From DATJBC01 sp035515515 (GTDB lineage Bacteria > Actinomycetota > Acidimicrobiia > Acidimicrobiales > UBA8190): a stretch of DNA of 11,089 nucleotides. The position numbers were made by a program, and so were the translations under genes. The stretch covers positions 1 to 11,089 of the forward strand of contig DATJBC010000167.1 in assembly GCA_035515515.1 (NCBI GenBank), written 5' to 3'. The notes beneath the pieces were generated by a model, which saw nothing but the letters and a program-made list of their open reading frames with translations, did no database searches and was not told the origin of the DNA. Shown here piece by piece: positions 6,347-11,089 of this stretch (position 1 is the stretch's first letter; each line of letters starts with the position of its first letter).

Positions 6347-8348
6347 GGGCCTCGTGGTCCTGTACCACGCGGGCATCCCCCACGTCGGCGGGGGCTACGT
6401 GGGCGTCGACGTCTTCTTCGTCATCTCGGGCTACGTCATCACCGGGCTCCTGCTGCGCGAGCGGACGACCACCGGCACGACGAGCCTGCTCTCGTTCTAC
6501 GGTCGTCGGTGCCGGCGCATCATCCCCGCCGCCGCGCTGGTGATCGTGGCGTCGGTGGTGGCCACCCGCCTCTTGCTGGGGGTGGTGGCGGGCGGCGAGG
6601 TCGTCTCCGACGCCCGCTGGGCGACGGCGTTCCTGGCCAACTTCCACTTCACCTTCACCGGCACGGACTACTTCCTGTCCCAGCGGCCGCCCTCCCCGCT
6701 GCAGAGCTACTGGTCGCTGGCCGTGGAGGAGCAGTTCTACATCGTCTACCCGACGATCTTCGTCCTGGTGGCGGCCGTGGCCCGTCGCCGGTCGCTGCGG
6801 GTCAAGCTGGGGGTGTTCCTGGCCGCCGCGGGGGCGGCCTCGCTGGTGTGGTCGGTGGTGCAGACCGCCAACGACCCCACCGCCGCTTACTTCTCCCCCT
6901 TCACCCGGGCCTGGGAGCTCGCCCTGGGCGCGTCGGTGGCGCTGGCCGCCGGGCCCCTGCGGCGCCTCCCGCCCGCCGTGGCGGGCCCCGCCACGTGGGC
7001 GGGCCTGGCGGCCATCGTGGCGTCGGCGGTCGCCTTCACGGGCACCACGGCCTACCCGGGGTCGTGGGTGGCGGTGCCCGTCGTGGGCGCCGCCCTCGTG
7101 ATCGGCGGGGGCGCCAGCGCCCCGCGCCAGGGTGTCGAGCGCCTGCTGGCGCTGAGCCCGCTGCGCTGGCTGGGGCGCTGGTCCTACTCGCTGTACCTGT
7201 GGCACTGGCCCATCCTCACCATCGCCACACAGTACGAGGGCAAGGCCAAGCTCCCCGTGCTCGACAACGTCGGCCTCGTGGCCCTGGCGCTCGGGCTCTC
7301 GGCGCTCACGTACTTCTTCTTCGAGAACCCCATCCGCCACGCCCGAGCGCTGACCCGGGTGCGGTGGGCGAGCGTGGGGACCGGCGTCGTCACGAGCGCG
7401 TTGTGCATCGGGGCCGTCACCCTGGCGGCACCGCTGTCGTCGTCGGCGTCACCGCTGCAGCTCACCCGTCCCGGGTCGGGCGCTCCCCCGGCGACGGCGG
7501 CGGCGGTCCGGCGCGCCGTGGCCGACGCCCGCTTCATCCACACGGTGCCCGCCGACGTGACGCCCACGGTGGCGGAGGCGCCCAACGACTGGGGGGGCCT
7601 GCCCGCGGACGCCGTGGGCTGCGAGGCACATCTGGCCGTGACGACGGTCCCGGCGTGTGTCTTCGGCGACGTGCACGGGTCCCACACGATGGTCCTCTAC
7701 GGCGACTCGCACGCCACGATGTGGTTCGAGGCCTTCGACGCCCTGGCCAAGCAGGCGGGGTGGCGGCTCGTGCTGCTGGCCAAGGACTGGTGCCACGTGG
7801 CGCTCGTCCCCCGGACGAACCCGCCCGGCTTCGGCCACCCGGGCGGGCGCTACACCCAGTGCGACGACTGGCAGCGCTACGCCACGGCCCGCATCAACCA
7901 GCTCGACCCCGACCTGCTGGTGGTGACCGAGATGCCCGGCGGCGGCGTCTACCCGAGCGGCCAGCTCACTCCGGGGCGCTGGCAGGAGGGGCTCGAGGCC
8001 GCCCTGGCCGCGGTCACCGCGCCCCGGGTCCGCACGGTGGTGCTGGGAGACATCCCCATCACCCCCCACATCGACCCGGCCTGCCTGGCGCGCCACGGCG
8101 CGGCCGTGCAGCGGTGCTCGGGCCGCCCGGGCCCGTACTACCTGTCGATGGACGCCGCCGAGAAGGCGGCGGCATCCGCCCGCGGCGCCACCTACCTCGA
8201 CGTGACGCCGTGGTTCTGCTCGACGACGTGCACCGACATCATCGACGGCATCGTCGTCTACAAGGACAGCGACCACCTGACGGCCACCTACAGCCGCTAC
8301 CTCGAGACGGTGCTCTCCCAGGCGCTCGGCTTCGGCCCCGTCAGCTGA
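6198..8348 (+). CDS. Acyltransferase-3 membrane protein with C-terminal SGNH domain, copy 2 (OafA/OatA type)
   Basis: The protein has 716 residues from ATG 6198 and is a tandem paralogue of the gene 86 bases upstream. The N-terminal extension MGVPGTRVADPARQGR is identical to copy 1. RPDVEGLRAIAV starts at residue 39, with R46 and H57 as the R-X10-H motif. GVDVFFVISGY, WSLAVEEQFY, SYSLYLWHWP and FENPIRHARA mark the acyltransferase-3 domain with about ten membrane helices. The SGNH domain has GDSH at 502-505 (S504) and D690-S-D-H693, so both halves look catalytically complete. The linker is shorter and less Ser/Thr-rich than in copy 1, and the SGNH domain has diverged around conserved Cys and active-site blocks. 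This suggests the copies use different acceptors or sites on one glycan (inference). The stop codon lies 16 bases from that of the convergent GGDEF-EAL gene. Confidence 0.93.
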   Translation: MGVPGTRVADPARQGRAGPARFLASGDEAGTAPEDRAFRPDVEGLRAIAVGLVVLYHAGIPHVGGGYVGVDVFFVISGYVITGLLLRERTTTGTTSLLSFYGRRCRRIIPAAALVIVASVVATRLLLGVVAGGEVVSDARWATAFLANFHFTFTGTDYFLSQRPPSPLQSYWSLAVEEQFYIVYPTIFVLVAAVARRRSLRVKLGVFLAAAGAASLVWSVVQTANDPTAAYFSPFTRAWELALGASVALAAGPLRRLPPAVAGPATWAGLAAIVASAVAFTGTTAYPGSWVAVPVVGAALVIGGGASAPRQGVERLLALSPLRWLGRWSYSLYLWHWPILTIATQYEGKAKLPVLDNVGLVALALGLSALTYFFFENPIRHARALTRVRWASVGTGVVTSALCIGAVTLAAPLSSSASPLQLTRPGSGAPPATAAAVRRAVADARFIHTVPADVTPTVAEAPNDWGGLPADAVGCEAHLAVTTVPACVFGDVHGSHTMVLYGDSHATMWFEAFDALAKQAGWRLVLLAKDWCHVALVPRTNPPGFGHPGGRYTQCDDWQRYATARINQLDPDLLVVTEMPGGGVYPSGQLTPGRWQEGLEAALAAVTAPRVRTVVLGDIPITPHIDPACLARHGAAVQRCSGRPGPYYLSMDAAEKAAASARGATYLDVTPWFCSTTCTDIIDGIVVYKDSDHLTATYSRYLETVLSQALGFGPVS

Positions 8349-8364
8349 CCACCCTCCTCGGCCC

Positions 8365-11034
8365 TCACGCCGACTTGGTGGGGACGGCCCGCAACACCGG
8401 CCGTCCGCCGTGCCCGCCCGCCCCCGCCCGCAGGCCGAGCGCGCCGCGCGGGTGGGTGACAAGCCACTGCGTCATGGCCGCGGCGTCCTGGGGCCGCGAC
8501 AGCCAGTAGCCCTGGCCCACGTCGCAGCCCAGGCGCTGCAGGGCGTGGGCCACCGCCGCGGACTCGATGCCCTCGGCCACGACCCGCAACCCCAGGTTGT
8601 GGGCGAGGTCGACGGACGAGCGCACGATGGTGGCGTCGTCGTCCTGCTCGAGCATCGACGTCACGAACGACTTGTCGAGCTTGATCTCGGTGATGGGCAG
8701 CGAGCGGAGCTTGGCCAGCGACGAGTGCCCGGTGCCGAAGTCGTCGACCGAGAGCTCCACGCCGATGGCGCTCAGCTCGGCCACCACCGCGGCCGTGCTG
8801 GTGACGTCGGTCATGGCCGCCACCTCGGTCACCTCGAGGGTGAGCGCCCCGGCCGGGATGCCGTGGCGGGCCAACAGGTCCTCGATCTCACCGGGCAGGT
8901 CGAGGTCGGTGAGGTTGGCCACGCCCAGGTTGACGGCCATGCCCACGGGCAGGCCGGCACGGCGCCAGTCGGCCAGCTGGGCGACGGCGCGGCCCAGGAC
9001 GAACGACGTGAGGGGGCGGATGAGCCCGGTGCGCTCGGCCAGGGGGACGAAGTCGTCGGGGGGGATGAGGCCCCGGTCGGGGTGCTCCCAGCGCACCAGG
9101 GCCTCGACGCCCACCACCGCGCCCGAGGCCAGCTCGGCCTTGGGCTGGTAGTGCAGGCGCAGCTGGCCGTGGTCGATGGCGTGGCGCAGCTCGGCGATCA
9201 CCGCCAGCCGCTGGCGGGTGGCGTGGCCGGCGGGGACGTCGTCGATCTCGTAGCGACGCAGGGTGCGCTTGCTGCGGGCCAGGGCGCTGGCCGCCCGCTG
9301 GATGAGCTGGGTGGCGTCCTCGTCGACGGCCGGGCCCAGGGCGATCCCCACCGCCGCCTCGATGCTGATGGTGGCGCCGGCGATCTCGATCGGCTCGGCC
9401 AGGAGGTCGAGCATGCGGCCGGCCATGGCCGCCAGGCCGTCGACGGCGCCGTCGACGTGCCCCATGAGCACGGCGAACTCGTCGCTGCCGGTGCGCGCCA
9501 CCGTGCCCCGGACGCCCACGATGTCGCGCAGCACGGCCGCGGCCCGGGTGAGGACCAGGTCGCCGGCGTCGTGGCCGAACACGTCGTTGATCTGGCCGAA
9601 GTCGTCCAGGTCGATCTGCATGACCGCCACGGCCGTGCCGAGCTGGCGGGCCCGGGCCAGGGCCTCCTGCGTCCGCCGCCGCATGAGGGCCCTGTTGGCC
9701 AGGCCCGTGAGCTCGTCGCGCTCGGCCTGCTGGCGCAGCTGCCGCTCCAGCGCGTTGCGCTCGGTGACGTCGGTGACGGCCACCAGCACGGCGTCCTCGT
9801 CCTCGAAGCGCAGCTCGTGGGACGCCATCTCGACCTCGATGACACCGCCGTCGCGCCGCACGTGCCGCACGGTGCCGTGCTGCAGCGCCGGGCGGGGGCC
9901 CGTGACCGACTCCCACAGGGCCTCGTGGTCCGCCGGGGGCCGGATCTCGGCGATGGTCATGGCCAGGAAGTCCCGGCGCGAGTAGCCGTAGTGGTCGATG
10001 GCGGCGTCGTTCACCTCGAGAAAGCGCGACGACGAGCGCGAGTGCACCCACATGGGCTGGGGGTTCGAGGCGAAGAGGAGGCGGAAGCTGCTCTCGCTGG
10101 CCCGCAGGGCCCCCTCGGCGCGCTTGCGGTCGTCGATGTCACGCAGGTTGGCGACGACGCCGCCCACGTCCGCGTCGGCGCGCAGGTCGGTCACCCGGGC
10201 GTCGAACCACCGCCAGTGGCCCTGCGCGGTGCGCAGGCGCACCTCGACGGCGGTGACGCCCCCGCCGGCGCCGGCCACCGCCCGGGCCAGGGGATCGCCG
10301 TCCTCGGGATGGACGAGGTCGGCCCCCGCCAGGGCGGGGAGCGACTCGGGGGCGTAGCCCAGGATGTCGTGGAACGCCGGGCTCACGTAGCTGAACCGGC
10401 CCCCCTCCACGACGACGATGACGTCGGCGGCGTGCTGCACCAGGGCCTTGAAGCGGCGCTCGTTGGCGGCCAGGCTCGCCTGGACCTCCTCGGTGGAGAG
10501 GAAGGCGAGGCGCACGAGCTCGGCGGCGATCACCAGCCCCAGGACGGCCAGGACGGCCAGCGCGTGGACGAGCGGCTGGCGGACCAACGTCGGGACCCAG
10601 CCCAGGGCGATGGCCCCCTGGCCGGCGGCGATGACGGCGACGCCGGCGACCGACGCCGGCCGGGCGGCCCGCACGCCGTGGGTGCGGGTGCAGTCGATGA
10701 CGCCGAACAACAGGCCCAGGGCCAGGGTGGGGCCCCAGCCGATGGCGTAGACGATGGACCCGATGACCACCATCTCCCCGCTCACACGCAGGTAGAGCTT
10801 CGTGCCGCCTTCGCCCGGCGGGCACAGGGCGGTGACCACGGCGCTCATGACGTAGCCGCCCCCGAGGAGCCCCACGATGGCGGCGTCGGACAGCCCGGCG
10901 ATGAGGTGGTGGCCGCGCAGCGCGAAGAAGGCGATGGCCGCCACGGGGACGGCCAGCAAGGTCGGGTCGACGATGCGCCGCGCGAGGCGGCGCGCGAAGC
11001 CCCGGGTGTGCCCGAGAGCGTCGTACGGCACCAT
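8365..11034 (-). CDS. Membrane PAS-PAS-GGDEF-EAL protein, probable c-di-GMP phosphodiesterase
   Basis: The protein has 889 residues from the ATG at 11034; no strong ribosome binding site is seen. About five to six membrane helices fill residues 24-177. PAS domains follow at about 189-305 and 312-427, then GGDEF (about 437-595) and EAL (about 605-860). The EAL domain keeps its usual metal and catalytic residues: E644 in EALVRW, N702, E734 in LEVTE, D764-D765 in DDFGTG, K785, E821 in AEGIE and Q841. It should therefore hydrolyse c-di-GMP to pGpG. The GGDEF domain keeps DELTGLANR, IND and GHDAGD, but the signature is GSDEF (516-520), the usual Lys of DFK is Gly (G480), and no RxxD inhibitory site is present. 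It may be a poor cyclase or a GTP-sensing regulatory domain. Membrane and PAS domains suggest control by an envelope, redox or small-molecule signal that cannot be named. Confidence 0.93.
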   Translation of the reverse strand: MVPYDALGHTRGFARRLARRIVDPTLLAVPVAAIAFFALRGHHLIAGLSDAAIVGLLGGGYVMSAVVTALCPPGEGGTKLYLRVSGEMVVIGSIVYAIGWGPTLALGLLFGVIDCTRTHGVRAARPASVAGVAVIAAGQGAIALGWVPTLVRQPLVHALAVLAVLGLVIAAELVRLAFLSTEEVQASLAANERRFKALVQHAADVIVVVEGGRFSYVSPAFHDILGYAPESLPALAGADLVHPEDGDPLARAVAGAGGGVTAVEVRLRTAQGHWRWFDARVTDLRADADVGGVVANLRDIDDRKRAEGALRASESSFRLLFASNPQPMWVHSRSSSRFLEVNDAAIDHYGYSRRDFLAMTIAEIRPPADHEALWESVTGPRPALQHGTVRHVRRDGGVIEVEMASHELRFEDEDAVLVAVTDVTERNALERQLRQQAERDELTGLANRALMRRRTQEALARARQLGTAVAVMQIDLDDFGQINDVFGHDAGDLVLTRAAAVLRDIVGVRGTVARTGSDEFAVLMGHVDGAVDGLAAMAGRMLDLLAEPIEIAGATISIEAAVGIALGPAVDEDATQLIQRAASALARSKRTLRRYEIDDVPAGHATRQRLAVIAELRHAIDHGQLRLHYQPKAELASGAVVGVEALVRWEHPDRGLIPPDDFVPLAERTGLIRPLTSFVLGRAVAQLADWRRAGLPVGMAVNLGVANLTDLDLPGEIEDLLARHGIPAGALTLEVTEVAAMTDVTSTAAVVAELSAIGVELSVDDFGTGHSSLAKLRSLPITEIKLDKSFVTSMLEQDDDATIVRSSVDLAHNLGLRVVAEGIESAAVAHALQRLGCDVGQGYWLSRPQDAAAMTQWLVTHPRGALGLRAGAGGHGGRPVLRAVPTKSA

Positions 11035-11089
11035 CTCATGATCGGCACGGGCCGGCGCGGCCTTGATCGGGCGTTGTGGCGCGAAGCAC

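Noticed and set aside
6509..8509. Long alternative frames over the acyltransferase and GGDEF-EAL genes (6509-8509 +, 4275-5453 +, 3910-5103 -, 6051-7340 -, 8888-10051 -)
   Set aside because: They are Arg/Pro/Gly/His-rich translations lacking any motif and overlap genes with full sets of family motifs. High GC removes stop codons from the other frames.

Overview
The window is very GC-rich, with strong G/C preference at third codon positions. Gene content and sequence style fit a high-GC actinobacterium, possibly one of the Acidimicrobiia-like lineages. That placement is inference from composition and gene style, not from a marker gene. The content looks chromosomal: one tRNA and cell-envelope genes, with no transposase, integrase, phage gene or CRISPR array.

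Layout. Bases 2-280 (+) hold the 3' end of a polytopic membrane protein resembling the C-terminus of the O-antigen ligase/polymerase family. Bases 317-3529/3607 (-), convergent to it, encode a roughly 1,070-residue secreted protein made of two homologous right-handed parallel beta-helix modules joined by a Pro/Thr linker. A 7-bp hairpin lies between the two stop codons. Bases 3808-3881 (+) are tRNA-Ile(GAT). Bases 3964-6111 and 6198-8348 (+) are two tandem paralogues of the membrane acyltransferase-3 family, each with a C-terminal extracytoplasmic SGNH domain. Bases 8365-11034 (-) encode a membrane-anchored PAS-PAS-GGDEF-EAL protein whose GGDEF domain is degenerate and whose EAL domain looks intact. 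There is no gene-free stretch over 300 bases. The longest is 3608-3807, upstream of both the beta-helix gene and the tRNA; I see only the tRNA promoter candidate in it. Bases 11035-11089 hold no feature I can support.

How it may work together. A glycan ligase-like protein, a secreted beta-helix protein (a fold common in polysaccharide lyases, epimerases and surface adhesins) and two O-acyltransferase/SGNH proteins suggest a region devoted to making, decorating or binding a surface polysaccharide. The c-di-GMP enzyme next door could link it to surface or biofilm control. This is inference from adjacency: the genes are not one operon, and most are convergent or separately promoted.

The most notable signals are these. 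The first ~149 coding bases of the two acyltransferase genes, plus their upstream ~37 bases, are much more alike than the rest of the genes. The beta-helix protein is internally duplicated and carries an inserted beta-sandwich-like segment. A good promoter overlaps the longest possible start of the beta-helix gene. The GGDEF motif is GSDEF with other substitutions. I did not find a convincing wholly new system.
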